In this document: positions 1 to 8,972 of the stretch, piece after piece
Position numbering within the stretch: the first letter of the stretch is position 1
How the letters are laid out: every line of letters starts with the position of its first letter
Translations under genes and position numbers: made by a program
Notes under the pieces: model-generated
Told to the model about the DNA's origin: nothing
The model's database searches: none
What the model saw: the letters and a program-made list of their open reading frames with translations, nothing else
Origin: Mesorhizobium sp. B2-4-3
GTDB lineage: Bacteria; Pseudomonadota; Alphaproteobacteria; Rhizobiales; Rhizobiaceae
Length of the DNA: 64,000 nucleotides
NCBI RefSeq assembly: GCF_006442815.1
Contig: NZ_VFVL01000026.1
Location: 27,852-91,851 of the forward strand
Reading direction: 5' to 3'

Positions 1-376
1 ATTCGGTGGCGTCGTCATTGACGTCCCAGCTTTCGAGCAGCACCGGCTCGAAGGTGAACTGGTGCGTGTAGCGCACCAGCGGCTCCAGCCACGTGCGGGT
101 GATGTTCGCCATCTCGGTCCAGTCATAGGTGCGCGGATCCTTCTGCGCCTTGACCGACATCGCGACGTGCAGCGTTCCGCCCTTCTTGGGCTCATCGGCG
201 AGCGCCTTGGTCGGCGCGGCAAGGCCGAGCATGCCATAGGCGAAAGCCGTCGACGCGCCGAAGGCGCTCGCCAGGGCCAGGAACTCGCGCCGGTCGACAC
301 GACCCGCCCGCGCCTCCTTTGCCATCGCTTCGATAGCGGCCGGGACCCGGTCGCCATTGCTTCTGAATAGTGTCAT
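1..376 (-). CDS. ABC transporter substrate-binding protein (peptide/family 5 type), partial
   Basis: This is the N-terminal ~125 residues of a periplasmic solute-binding protein; the rest lies left of the window. The start ATG (374-376, reverse strand) follows a GAGAAAGAGA ribosome site. The N terminus carries a twin-arginine signal (DRREFLALASAFGAS near residues 31-45), so export is probably by Tat. After cleavage the mature chain begins DEPKKGGTLHVAM and continues DPRTYDWTEMANITR, the opening typical of family 5 (oligopeptide/dipeptide, nickel) binding proteins. It lies 64 bp downstream of the MttB-family gene on the same strand, so the two are probably co-transcribed. The ligand cannot be told from this fragment; a quaternary amine or peptide-like compound is an inference from the neighbour. 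Confidence 0.85.
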   Translation of the reverse strand, partial: MTLFRSNGDRVPAAIEAMAKEARAGRVDRREFLALASAFGASTAFAYGMLGLAAPTKALADEPKKGGTLHVAMSVKAQKDPRTYDWTEMANITRTWLEPLVRYTHQFTFEPVLLESWDVNDDATE

Positions 377-440
377 TCTCTTTCTCCCATTGATTTGATC
401 GAGTCTTCGCCCGTTTTGGTTCAACTGACGCTGCCATCCA

Positions 441-1991
441 TCAACTAACGCTGTCCGGCAGCTTTTCCTCACGCCGCGCGATCAAATCCGCGAGACCCTC
501 GGCAATGCCCTCGTCGAGCTTCGGCTCCTGGTAGTCGGCCAGCATGGCGCGCGCCTTTTCTCGGCCGCGCGTGTCGTGGTCCTTCGCGCCTTCGGCGTTC
601 CATTGCTCGAAGGAATTGAAGTCCATGATGTTGGGCATGAAGAAGGCGCTCTCGAAATGCTCGAGCGTGTGCTGCGTGCCGAGGAAATGCCCTTGCGGAC
701 CGACCTCGCGGATCGCGGCAAGAGCCTCCTTGAAATCGTCGAAAGGCACGCCGCCGGCATATTTGTACCAGCCGACCAGCTGCTCGCAGTCGGTGGCGAA
801 TTTCGAATAGCCGCAGGTGAGGCCCGCTTCCAGCCAGCCGGCGGAATGCCAGATGTAATTGGCGCCGGAGAGGATCGCGGCATGCATCAGCATGTTCGCC
901 TCATAGCCGGCCTGGGCGTCGTTGAGCTTGGAGCCGACATGGAAGCCGGAGGTGCGCCAGGGCAATTTGTATTTCCTGGCCAGCGCGCCCATCAGATACA
1001 TCATCTGGGCCGCTTCCGGCGTGCCGCCCATCGGCGCGCCGGTCTTCATGTCGACGGTGACCATGAACTGGCCGTAGATCTGCGGCGAGCCGGGCCGGAT
1101 GAGCTGCGTGAGCGCCACGCCGGCAAGCGCCTCGGCGTTGACCTGCGCCACCGCGCCGACGGCGGAGGCCGAGGTCGACGCGCCGCACAGCGCGAACGGC
1201 GCCAGGATCAACGGCTGGTTGTGGCTGGCATAGACCCGCATGGCGTCGATCATGGTGGCATCCCAGACCAGCGGCGAATTGCAGTTGGTGATCGCCACCA
1301 GCACCGGGTTGTCGCGCACGAAGTCCTCGCCGAAGACGATGCCGGCCATCGCCATCGTGTCCTCGGCGCGCTCCTTCGACGTCACGATGCCCATGAACGG
1401 CTTGTCGGAATGTTTCAGCGCCGAATGGATGATGTGCAGATGCCGCTTCGGCACGGCGATTTCCATCGGCTCGCAGATGACCGAGCTCGACGAATGCAGC
1501 GCCGGCGCCATATAGGCCATCTTGTGGAAATTGTTGAGGTCGGCGAGCGTGCCGTAACGGCGCTTGTTGTCGAGGTCGCGGATATAGGGCGCGCCATACA
1601 TCGGCACGAAGATCGAGTTCTTGCCGCCGACGCGCACGGTGCGCTCGGGGTTGCGCGCGTTGAGCGTGAATTCCGCCGGAACCTTGGAGACGAGTTCCAT
1701 CAGCAAAGCGCGGTCGATGCGGACACGCGTTTCCCGGACATCGGCGCCGGCCGCTTTCCAGAGCTCGATCGCCCCGTCGTCGCGGAATTCGCACCCCACT
1801 TCCTCGAGAATCTTGAGCGATTCCTCGTGGATCAGCTCCACCGCTTCGTCAGGCACGATCTCGTAAGCGGGGATCTTGCGGACAAGGGTCGGGAAGGACG
1901 CGATCGGCGCACTTCTGAGCGCCTTGCGGCCAAGACGGCCACCGCCGCGGCGGTGGGTCTGTTCGGTCAATTCAACGGCCGGTGCGTTCAT
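441..1991 (-). CDS. Trimethylamine methyltransferase family (MttB superfamily) protein
   Basis: A 516-residue protein of the MttB superfamily, whose members demethylate methylated amines such as trimethylamine or glycine betaine and pass the methyl group to a corrinoid protein. The reading frame is continuous with no internal amber codon, so it belongs to the non-pyrrolysine group, as in most rhizobial members. The ATG at 1991 follows a strong AAGGAGG site. Family-like stretches include YEIVPDEAVELIHEESLKIL near the N terminus and the glycine-rich MKTGAPMGGTPEAAQM region. No corrinoid protein gene is seen nearby. The co-directional solute-binding protein and the divergent GcvA-like regulator suggest an uptake-and-catabolism unit. 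The substrate is not predictable from sequence alone. Confidence 0.88.
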   Translation of the reverse strand: MNAPAVELTEQTHRRGGGRLGRKALRSAPIASFPTLVRKIPAYEIVPDEAVELIHEESLKILEEVGCEFRDDGAIELWKAAGADVRETRVRIDRALLMELVSKVPAEFTLNARNPERTVRVGGKNSIFVPMYGAPYIRDLDNKRRYGTLADLNNFHKMAYMAPALHSSSSVICEPMEIAVPKRHLHIIHSALKHSDKPFMGIVTSKERAEDTMAMAGIVFGEDFVRDNPVLVAITNCNSPLVWDATMIDAMRVYASHNQPLILAPFALCGASTSASAVGAVAQVNAEALAGVALTQLIRPGSPQIYGQFMVTVDMKTGAPMGGTPEAAQMMYLMGALARKYKLPWRTSGFHVGSKLNDAQAGYEANMLMHAAILSGANYIWHSAGWLEAGLTCGYSKFATDCEQLVGWYKYAGGVPFDDFKEALAAIREVGPQGHFLGTQHTLEHFESAFFMPNIMDFNSFEQWNAEGAKDHDTRGREKARAMLADYQEPKLDEGIAEGLADLIARREEKLPDSVS

Positions 1992-2080
1992 GGAGCCTCC
2001 TTCTTACCGCCACCCACGTTAGCGAGGCAAAATATGGCTGTGACGCTGGAAAATCCTGATCTTCTGTATAAGCTCACCTT

Positions 2081-2983
2081 ATGCGAAGCCTGCGCCACCT
2101 CCTGCCCTCAGCCGGCAGCCTCATCGTCTTCGAAGCTGCGGGCCGGCTGTCGAGCTTCACCGCCGCCGGGCGCGAGCTCGGCATGACCCAGGCGGCCGTC
2201 TCCTATGCCGTGCGCGGCCTGGAGGAGCAGCTCGGCGCCAAGCTCTTCCAGCGGCGCCACCGCCAGGTGATTCTGACGGAGGCCGGCGAGCGCTTCCATG
2301 CCGACGTCTCGCTCGGCCTGTCGCATATCCGCAAATCGGCGGAGGACCTGCGTCTGCAGGCGACGGGCGGGCACGTGACGCTTGCCGCCTCGACAGCCTT
2401 CGGCTCGTTCTGGATGATGCCGCGCCTGCAGCAGTTCCGCGACGAGCTGCCGGGCGTCGACCTGCGCATCCAGACCGCCGACCGCGATCTCGACATCATC
2501 GCCGAGGGCATTCCACTCGGCGTGCGCGGCGGCGTGCCGCGCGACTGGCCGGACTATCACTCGCTGTCGCTCTCCGACGAGGAGATCTTCCCGGTCGCGG
2601 GGCCGAGCTATCTCGCCAAATTCGGCAGGCCGAAGACGGTCGAGGAACTGGCCACGCACCGGCTGATCCATCTCGAGGAGCCCTATCGCGAGGCGCCGAA
2701 CTGGGACGAATGGTTCGCGTCCGCCGGTACCAGCCTGCGCAATGCCGAGCGCGGGTTGCGCATCAACGATTATGCGCTGGTGATCCAGGCGGTCATGGAG
2801 GGGCAAGGCATCTCGCTCGGCTGGCGGCATCTGGTCGAGCGCCTGGTGGCATCGGGGCTGCTGGTGCCGGTGACCGATCATGTCATGAGGACCGGCATCG
2901 GCTTCCACGTCATCTGGCCGAAGAACCGCGATCTCAGCGAGAATGCGCGCAGGGTCAGGGACTGGCTGGTGGCGCAGGCCTAG
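2081..2983 (+). CDS. LysR-family transcriptional regulator (GcvA-like)
   Basis: A 300-residue LysR-type regulator. Residues about 12-70 form the winged helix (SLIVFEAAGRLSSFTAAGRELGMTQAAVSYAV), followed by a periplasmic-binding-protein-like effector domain. The spacing and motifs (FQRRHRQVILTEAG, DFAEGIPLGVRGG-type region) match the GcvA subgroup. It is divergent from the MttB-family gene with 89 bp between the start codons, the usual layout for a LysR regulator and its target. It therefore probably controls the methyltransferase/binding-protein unit, perhaps in response to the same methylated amine; this is inference. Confidence 0.9.
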   Translation: MRSLRHLLPSAGSLIVFEAAGRLSSFTAAGRELGMTQAAVSYAVRGLEEQLGAKLFQRRHRQVILTEAGERFHADVSLGLSHIRKSAEDLRLQATGGHVTLAASTAFGSFWMMPRLQQFRDELPGVDLRIQTADRDLDIIAEGIPLGVRGGVPRDWPDYHSLSLSDEEIFPVAGPSYLAKFGRPKTVEELATHRLIHLEEPYREAPNWDEWFASAGTSLRNAERGLRINDYALVIQAVMEGQGISLGWRHLVERLVASGLLVPVTDHVMRTGIGFHVIWPKNRDLSENARRVRDWLVAQA

Positions 2984-3025
2984 GTTTCATTCGTTCTACG
3001 AAGCAGGCAACGCTGGCGGGACAGG

Positions 3026-3180
3026 CCCCCCCTCTGCCCTACCGGGCATCTCCCCCACGAGGGGGGAGATCAGATGTCGCCTCGGCTTTCGCCAATCTCC
3101 AACGTCTCAGAATAAGTCGAGGCGCCCGCACAGCTAATCTCCCCCCTTGTGGGGGAGATGTCCGGCAGGACAGAGGGGGG
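3026..3180. repeat. Intergenic palindromic repeat element
   Basis: The lysR-mutL spacer holds two inverted arms. The left (about 3026-3069) reads CCCCCCTCTGCCCT then CTCCCCCACGAGGGGGGAGAT; the right (about 3136-3180) reads ATCTCCCCCCTTGTGGGGGAGAT then AGGACAGAGGGGGG. Each arm also contains its own small hairpin. This is the form of the mobile palindromic elements scattered between genes in rhizobia. The core is related to the arms of the element at 44304-44446. Confidence 0.8.
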
Positions 3181-3260
3181 CGCGAAGGAACGCGGCATAG
3201 CAGTGATCAACTTCATTCCACCCCTCCCCCACACCGTTCGAATCCGCCTATACTCGCCTC

Positions 3261-5129
3261 ATGCCCATCCGCCCGCTTTCCGAAACGATGATCAACCAGA
3301 TCGCCGCCGGCGAGGTCATCGAACGTCCGGCGAGCGTGGTGAAGGAACTGGTCGAGAATGCGCTCGACGCCGGCGCGTCGCGGGTCGAGGTCGTGACGGC
3401 GGGCGGAGGCTTGAACCTCATCCGCGTCACCGATGACGGCTCGGGCATTCCCGAAGAGGAACTGGTGCTGGCAGTCGCGCGACATTGCACCTCGAAGCTC
3501 TCCCACGACATCCACGACATCCGCTCGCTGGGTTTCCGCGGCGAGGCGCTGCCCTCGATCGGCTCGGTGGCGCGGCTGTCGATCCGCTCGCGCACGGCAA
3601 GCGGCGACAGCGCGGCCGAGATCGGCATCGACGGCGGGCGCGTCTCGGCGGTCAAGCCGGCGGCGGCCAACCGCGGCACCACTGTCGAGGTGCGCGATCT
3701 TTTCTTCGCCACGCCGGCCAGGCTGAAATTCATGAAGGGCGAGCGCGCCGAGAGCTCGGCCACCAGCGACGTGGTGAAGCGCATCGCGATCGCTTTCCCG
3801 ACCGTGCGCTTCACGCTTGCCGGTCCCGACCGCTCGACGCTGGAACTGCCGGCTACGGACGACACGCCGGAGGGCCGACTTGCCCGCGTCGCGCAGGTGA
3901 TGGGCAAGGATTTCCCCGATAATGCCATTGCCATCGATGCCGCGCGGGAGGGCGTGCACCTCGCCGGCCACGTCTCGATCCCGTCCTACACGCGGGCGAA
4001 TGCGCTGCAGCAATATGCCTATGTCAACGGACGGCCGGTGCGCGACAAGCTGATCGCCGGCGCGATCCGCGGCGCCTTCGCCGACGTGCTGCCGCGCGAC
4101 CGGCATGCGGTGACGGTGCTCTTCCTGTCGCTCGATCCTTCAACCGTCGACGTCAATGTCCATCCGGCCAAGGCCGATGTGCGGTTCCGGGATCCCGGCC
4201 TGGTGCGCGGGCTGATCGTCGGAGCCATCCGCGAGGCGCTGGCCGGCGCCGGCATCCGCGCGGCGACAACGGGTGCCGCCGGCATGATGGCGGCGTTCCG
4301 GCCTGGCGCGGCACCCTACTCGCATCCCGGTCCGGCCAACGGCCATCGCAGCTACGAGGCCGCTTATCACGCTTCCGGCTCCGGAGGCTTCGACCCGTTG
4401 CGCTCGGCGCAGCGGCCGCTCGACATGGGCGAAGCACGGGCGCCACGAAACGGCTTCGCCGAGAACGAGCAGGCCGCCTTCGACAGCGGCCCGCTTGCCA
4501 GCGCCGATGCCCGCGCCGGCATGGCCGAGCCGGCCGAGGCGTTGCTCGGCATGGTGCTGGGCGCGGCGCGCGCGCAGGTGCATGAGAACTATATCGTCGC
4601 CCAGACCAGGGATTCGCTCGTCATCGTCGACCAGCATGCCGCGCATGAGCGGCTGGTCTACGAGGCGCTGAAGAATGCGCTGCACTCGCGCGCGGTGCCG
4701 TCGCAGATGTTGCTTTTGCCCGAGATCGTCGACCTGCCGGAAGAAGACGCCGAGCGGCTGGCGATGCATTCCGACACGCTCGCCAAATTCGGCCTCGGCC
4801 TCGAACGCTTCGGTCCCGGCGCGGTGGCGGTGCGCGAGACGCCGTCGATGCTCGGCGAGACCAATGTGCAGCAGTTGGTGCGCGACCTCGCCGACGAGAT
4901 CGCCGACAACGACACCGTCGAGACGCTGAAGGAGCGGCTGGACAAGATCGCGGCGACCATGGCCTGCCATGGTTCCGTCCGCTCAGGCCGGCTGCTCAAG
5001 GCCGAGGAGATGAACGCGCTGCTGCGCCAGATGGAGGCGACGCCCGGGTCCGGCACCTGCAACCATGGCCGCCCGACCTATATCGAGCTCAAGCTCGCCG
5101 ACATCGAAAGGCTGTTCGGGCGGCGGTGA
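3261..5129 (+). CDS. mutL: DNA mismatch repair endonuclease MutL
   Basis: A 622-residue MutL, which couples MutS mismatch recognition to strand incision and excision. The N-terminal GHKL ATPase has its motifs in order: NQIAAGEVIERPASVVKELV (motif I), DDGSGI and GFRGEAL. The C-terminal dimerisation domain carries DQHAAHERLVYE starting at D457, which fits the DQHA(x2)E(x4)E metal-binding endonuclease motif, plus ACHGSVRSG and CNHGRPTYIEL. It therefore nicks DNA itself, unlike E. coli MutL, which fits a bacterium without MutH. The start at 3261 gives the canonical MPIRPLSETMINQIAAGEV. It stands alone, preceded by a palindromic repeat. Confidence 0.97.
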   Translation: MPIRPLSETMINQIAAGEVIERPASVVKELVENALDAGASRVEVVTAGGGLNLIRVTDDGSGIPEEELVLAVARHCTSKLSHDIHDIRSLGFRGEALPSIGSVARLSIRSRTASGDSAAEIGIDGGRVSAVKPAAANRGTTVEVRDLFFATPARLKFMKGERAESSATSDVVKRIAIAFPTVRFTLAGPDRSTLELPATDDTPEGRLARVAQVMGKDFPDNAIAIDAAREGVHLAGHVSIPSYTRANALQQYAYVNGRPVRDKLIAGAIRGAFADVLPRDRHAVTVLFLSLDPSTVDVNVHPAKADVRFRDPGLVRGLIVGAIREALAGAGIRAATTGAAGMMAAFRPGAAPYSHPGPANGHRSYEAAYHASGSGGFDPLRSAQRPLDMGEARAPRNGFAENEQAAFDSGPLASADARAGMAEPAEALLGMVLGAARAQVHENYIVAQTRDSLVIVDQHAAHERLVYEALKNALHSRAVPSQMLLLPEIVDLPEEDAERLAMHSDTLAKFGLGLERFGPGAVAVRETPSMLGETNVQQLVRDLADEIADNDTVETLKERLDKIAATMACHGSVRSGRLLKAEEMNALLRQMEATPGSGTCNHGRPTYIELKLADIERLFGRR

Positions 5130-5179
5130 GCGTCCCCTGGCTCGTCGCGCCACAGCAGGTCGGGGCCATACACTGAATA

Positions 5180-5935
5180 TCATTTCTTGAGGTGGTATTT
5201 TCTTGTCTTCGGGTTGAGGACATAGTCGTTCGCGCCTGCGAATTTGCCGCCTCCAAAATTCACCGAAATGATGACCTTGCCTCCCTCCACCCATTTTTGC
5301 ACGTTCATATAAATGGGCGTCGTCGACATACCGGCGTTGCAGTCCTCATCGTCGAAGCCGATCTCCTGAACGGCCGTCTTTTTCTTCTTGTTGATCACCA
5401 GCATTTTCGTCATGCAGATGCCGGCGTCGGACTTCTTGTAAATCCCCGCAAATCTGTCGCGGGTCGTCTCGGCCCAAAAGGGAATTTCGACGGTCCCGTC
5501 GATCTTCAGGTCGCCTGTATCGTCAAGACTCGCGACCTTCCTGAGCGTAACGGGGAATTTGTCCACGCCCTTGTTCCAGTTTCCCGTCGCGCCGCTTTCA
5601 CTGATCTCGATAGAGAAAGGACATCCGGTGGTGTCGACGGGTGTTTTCGACCCCATCACCAACACGCGCTCGAATTCCTGGTCGTCCGCGATTTCGCATA
5701 GCGTGAGCCTTGAGCCGTCCGCCTTGCCGTAGATCGCGATTGGATTTTGCCTGGTGTCGTAGAAGTAGCTTCCCTCGATGGTGATGCCGCTGCCGAAGCT
5801 GGCATAGCGCTGCAGGGAGAGATGGACCGGGTTCGGTCCGATGGAGCCTTCGTAATTCTCCACCTGGTACCAGCCCGCGACGGCCTTCCCGCTCAGCAGC
5901 AGGCAGAAAACCGTGGCTATGAAGCCTCTTCCCAT
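5180..5935 (-). CDS. Hypothetical exported protein
   Basis: A 251-residue protein of unknown function. The ATG at 5935 was chosen because it follows GGAGGGGATCGGG and opens a clean signal peptide (MGRGFIATVFCLLLSGKAVAG, cleavage likely before WYQVENY); an in-frame start six codons earlier is less well supported. The mature chain is rich in beta-forming and charged residues, with several cysteines (GCPF, GICM, DCNAG) that could form disulfides in the periplasm. No enzyme motif was recognised. It is convergent with mutL and its codon use and GC are a little lower than the neighbours. Confidence 0.75.
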   Translation of the reverse strand: MGRGFIATVFCLLLSGKAVAGWYQVENYEGSIGPNPVHLSLQRYASFGSGITIEGSYFYDTRQNPIAIYGKADGSRLTLCEIADDQEFERVLVMGSKTPVDTTGCPFSIEISESGATGNWNKGVDKFPVTLRKVASLDDTGDLKIDGTVEIPFWAETTRDRFAGIYKKSDAGICMTKMLVINKKKKTAVQEIGFDDEDCNAGMSTTPIYMNVQKWVEGGKVIISVNFGGGKFAGANDYVLNPKTRKYHLKK

Positions 5936-6053
5936 CCCGATCCCCTCCGTCAAGGCGGGTCAGGATAGCTTGCCTTGCACCTGCGTCACAGGGGAGCCAG
6001 CGGCCGAATTCAACTTTTCAGTTCGAGTCCGGAAACGGCCGTAAACTTTTGAA

Positions 6054-6947
6054 CTAACGCTTCAGATTGACCACGATGACGCCACCAAGCGCCAGCGCGC
6101 CGCCGAGGATGCCGAGCAGCGACGGCACTTCGCCCAGCCAGAAGAAGCCGATCAAGGCGGAGGTCGGCGAGACGAGGTAGAGGAAGTTCGAGGCGCGCGC
6201 CGCCGGCAAGCGCGACAGCGCGGTCGCCCAGGCGGCATAGGCGATCAACGAGGGCACGATGCCGAGATAGATGACGGCGCCGAGACCGGCGGTGTTGGCG
6301 ACCGCTGCCTGCGAAAACGCTTCCGGCAGGAACGGCGACAAGCAGAGCGCGCCGAGCACCATATTGGAGGCGGAGATCGTCAGCGGATGATGGCGGGCAA
6401 AAAGCGGCTTCTGGACGATGGTGTTGACGGCGGAGCAGAGGGCGGAGCCCAGCACTAGCAGCGCGCCGGCGTTGAAATGCAGGCCGTGCCCGTCCGCGAC
6501 CGCGATGATGCCGATGCCGGCAAAGGAAATGACCGTGCCGAGCCACGCCAGACGCGAGAAGCGCTCGCCGAGCAGCGCCATCGCCATGATGGCGGTGAAG
6601 ATCGGGCTGACATTGATGATGAAGCCGGCCGCGCCCGCCGAGACGGTAAGCTCGCCGAAATTGAGCATGGCAGTGTAGAGCGCGACGAAGATGGCGCCGC
6701 CGAACGCGAAGCGCCACAATTCGTCGATCCTGGGCAGCGCCGGGCGCTTCACCGCGAGGAAGATGGCGGCCGGAACCGCCGCGATGGCAAAGCGCAGCGC
6801 CCCTAACTCCAGCGGCTGGAAGGCGGCAAGGCCGGCGCGGATCGCCGGGAAAGCCGAGGCCCAGCCGATGACCGTCAACGTCACCGCGATCGCGGCGGTG
6901 GTGTCCATGCGCTGTGTCTCATTCAACGTGCCGGGGTAAGCGCTCAT
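6054..6947 (-). CDS. DMT-superfamily (EamA) transporter
   Basis: A 297-residue inner-membrane protein with about ten hydrophobic helices arranged as two EamA repeats (ALRFAIAAVPAAIFLAV; YLVSPTSALIGFFWLGEVPSLLGILGG). Members export metabolites or amino acids. The ATG at 6947 has a GAGG site eight bases upstream; ATGs at 6992 and 6974 are longer alternatives. The gene is divergent from the LysR regulator starting at 7032, which probably controls it. The substrate is unknown. Confidence 0.88.
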   Translation of the reverse strand: MSAYPGTLNETQRMDTTAAIAVTLTVIGWASAFPAIRAGLAAFQPLELGALRFAIAAVPAAIFLAVKRPALPRIDELWRFAFGGAIFVALYTAMLNFGELTVSAGAAGFIINVSPIFTAIMAMALLGERFSRLAWLGTVISFAGIGIIAVADGHGLHFNAGALLVLGSALCSAVNTIVQKPLFARHHPLTISASNMVLGALCLSPFLPEAFSQAAVANTAGLGAVIYLGIVPSLIAYAAWATALSRLPAARASNFLYLVSPTSALIGFFWLGEVPSLLGILGGALALGGVIVVNLKR

Positions 6948-7031
6948 TGCCGTAGCCTCGTCTTTCTGCGTCATGGATGCAGAGAACGCCATTGCCGGGC
7001 AATTGACAAACGACCAATTCGAGGGTCAGCT

Positions 7032-7964
7032 GTGAGCATGGATCACAGCTCTGATCAGATACTGCCGCTGGAAACCCTGCGCGCCTTCGATGCGGCGGCG
7101 CGCATGGGGAGTTTTTCCGCGGCGGCTGAAAAGCTCAACCTCACCCATGGCGCGGTGAGCCGGCAGATCGCCAAGCTGGAGGACTGGCTTGGCTTGAAGG
7201 TGTTCGAGCGCAACGCGCGTGGCGTGACGCTGACGATCGAGGGCAACCGCCTGCATTTGCGGACCGCTGAGGCCTTCGCGCTGATCTCGTTCAATTCCGA
7301 CCGCTGGGTCGAGCCGCGCGGTACCGCCGTGGTGCGGCTGGCCTCGATCCCGTCGGTAAGCGGGCTGTGGCTGATGCCGCGCATGGCCGCATTGGAGAAC
7401 CATCCGACCAAGCTGCGCATCGTGCTCGACGTCGACAACCGCCAGGCCGATCTCGCCGACGAAGGCATCGACCTTTCGGTGCGCTGCGGGCGCGGCCGCA
7501 TTCCGGGCCGCGTCTCGGTGCAGCTTTTCGAGGAGCATATTTTCCCGATCGCCTCGCCGGAGCTGGCGAAGGAGATCGGACGAGGCGACCCAGCCCGGCT
7601 GCTGAAATTCCCGCTGATCAACGATTCCGACGCTTCCGCTTGGCGCGCCTGGTTCGCGGCGCAGGACGTGGATTATCGCCCGCGCCCGCAGGACCGGCGT
7701 TTCGAGGACTATAATCTGGTGCTCGACGCGGCGGCGCACGGGCTGGGTATCGCGCTGGCGCGGCCGCCGCTCACGGCGGACCAGCTCCAATCCGGCCGTG
7801 TCGTCGCCGTCGATGAGCGCGTCGCGCTCAATCCGGTGTCTTATTGGATGGACCGCCCGGTCGGCCGGCCGCGAGCGGCGGCGGCGGACCTTGCCAAGCG
7901 TATCGCCGAGCAGGCAGGGCTTGCCCCGGAAAAGCTCGAAGCCTTCCTTCAGGACGACGTCTAG
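7032..7964 (+). CDS. LysR-family transcriptional regulator (GcvA-like)
   Basis: A 310-residue LysR regulator with the N-terminal winged helix (LPLETLRAFDAAARMGSFSAAAEKLNLTHGAVSRQIAKLE) and a LysR substrate-binding domain. GTG at 7032 follows GAGG by eight bases; an ATG two codons later is an alternative. It is divergent from the EamA exporter, 84 bp from the exporter's chosen start, a common regulator/exporter pairing. It resembles the regulator at 2081 in the GcvA-like effector domain (LADEGIDLSVRCGRG) but is clearly a separate paralogue. Confidence 0.9.
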   Translation: MSMDHSSDQILPLETLRAFDAAARMGSFSAAAEKLNLTHGAVSRQIAKLEDWLGLKVFERNARGVTLTIEGNRLHLRTAEAFALISFNSDRWVEPRGTAVVRLASIPSVSGLWLMPRMAALENHPTKLRIVLDVDNRQADLADEGIDLSVRCGRGRIPGRVSVQLFEEHIFPIASPELAKEIGRGDPARLLKFPLINDSDASAWRAWFAAQDVDYRPRPQDRRFEDYNLVLDAAAHGLGIALARPPLTADQLQSGRVVAVDERVALNPVSYWMDRPVGRPRAAAADLAKRIAEQAGLAPEKLEAFLQDDV

Positions 7965-7971
7965 AGCGGGG

Positions 7972-8568
7972 TTAGCGAAGCAGCAGCACCATGATCGTTG
8001 CCGTCACCGCCGAGACGATGGCCGTGACAACCGAGATCGTCCAAAGGGATATCGGCGCGGATTCCGATCGCGGGGCGTGTCCAGCCGGGCGGACGGAGGC
8101 ACCGCGCGGTTGAGGCGCGTTGGCATTGGCCGCGACCAGCGTTGAAGCGGCGGCCGGCGAAAATGTGGATAATGCCGGCGCGACCGCGGGCCTGGGCGTA
8201 TTGTCGGCAACCGCTGCCGGTGGCGGGACGAAGCCGCGTGGGGCCTGATCGGTATCCGTCGCCGCCCTGCCCGTCGAGGGTCTTGCCGGCGTATCGTCGG
8301 TGGCGGCATCGGGCTCCATGACGGCCCGGTAGGCGTCCTCGACCTCGGAGGACGACAGGCGTTGCGATGCCTGAGCGGCCTGGCGCGGCTGCGCGCTTTG
8401 CAGCGACTGGGCAGCGATTTGCGCCGCCTGCCCCGTTGTGGGCGCCGGCGGCTGGATCAGCGCCTTGATCAAAGCCGTCGTCGCCGGATCGGCCTTGGGC
8501 GACGGCACCGCCTGCGGCGTGAGCGCCTCATTGATCAGCGTGTTCAAGCGGGTCGAGGTGATGTCCAT
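7972..8568 (-). CDS. Hypothetical Ala/Pro-rich protein with C-terminal membrane anchor
   Basis: A 198-residue protein of no recognised family. The N-terminal ~90 residues are helical and glutamine/alanine-rich (TTALIKALIQPPAPTTGQAAQIAAQSLQ). A long proline/alanine-rich linker follows, and the chain ends in one hydrophobic segment (SLWTISVVTAIVSAVTATIMVLLLR). That is the plan of a tail-anchored or single-pass protein exposing a disordered region. It is convergent with the LysR gene, seven bases from its stop. Confidence 0.6.
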   Translation of the reverse strand: MDITSTRLNTLINEALTPQAVPSPKADPATTALIKALIQPPAPTTGQAAQIAAQSLQSAQPRQAAQASQRLSSSEVEDAYRAVMEPDAATDDTPARPSTGRAATDTDQAPRGFVPPPAAVADNTPRPAVAPALSTFSPAAASTLVAANANAPQPRGASVRPAGHAPRSESAPISLWTISVVTAIVSAVTATIMVLLLR

Positions 8569-8682
8569 GCCGGTTTCCGGAAACCATTTTGCCGCTCAGC
8601 CATACTGGATGAGGATTGCGTCAAGCTTGACGTTGCTTGCGATTTATGGCGATTGAAACCCGATGAACTCAAGCGTCCTTTC

Positions 8683-8916
8683 ATGATGAATCGTTTCGAA
8701 GGCCCGGGCGGCAGGGAAGCCCGGATCCGTTATCTCGACGGCGACTTCCAGGTCACCAGTCCCGGCTCTTTCGTGCGCTGCGCGGTGACGGGCGAGAACA
8801 TTCCCCTCGACGAGCTCAAATATTGGAGCGTCGCCCGGCAGGAGCCCTATGTGAACGCGGCGGTCTCGCTTGCCCGCGAGATCGAGATGCACCCGGAATT
8901 GCGCAAGCGGGGATAG
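8683..8916 (+). CDS. DUF2093 domain-containing protein
   Basis: A 77-residue protein matching the DUF2093 family of small alphaproteobacterial proteins (MMNRFEGPGG, IRYLDGDFQV, GSFVRCAVTGENIPLDELKYWSV, RQEPYVNAA). Function is unknown. In many rhizobia this gene sits beside lpxK and waaA, and here those lie about 2 kb away. There is no strong ribosome site before the ATG pair at 8683/8686, so the start could be slightly different. Confidence 0.8.
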   Translation: MMNRFEGPGGREARIRYLDGDFQVTSPGSFVRCAVTGENIPLDELKYWSVARQEPYVNAAVSLAREIEMHPELRKRG

Positions 8917-8972
8917 GCCATGCGAGCGCATGGCACCGTGACAATCACCTCGATCGTGCCGAGGCTACCGCG

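Noticed and set aside
441..1991. Pyrrolysine-type MttB with an in-frame amber codon
   Set aside because: The frame is continuous with no internal TAG and no pyrrolysine genes are nearby, so it is the non-pyrrolysine kind.
3026..3180. Possible insertion sequence
   Set aside because: Only palindromic arms without any transposase frame; it fits a small intergenic repeat element.
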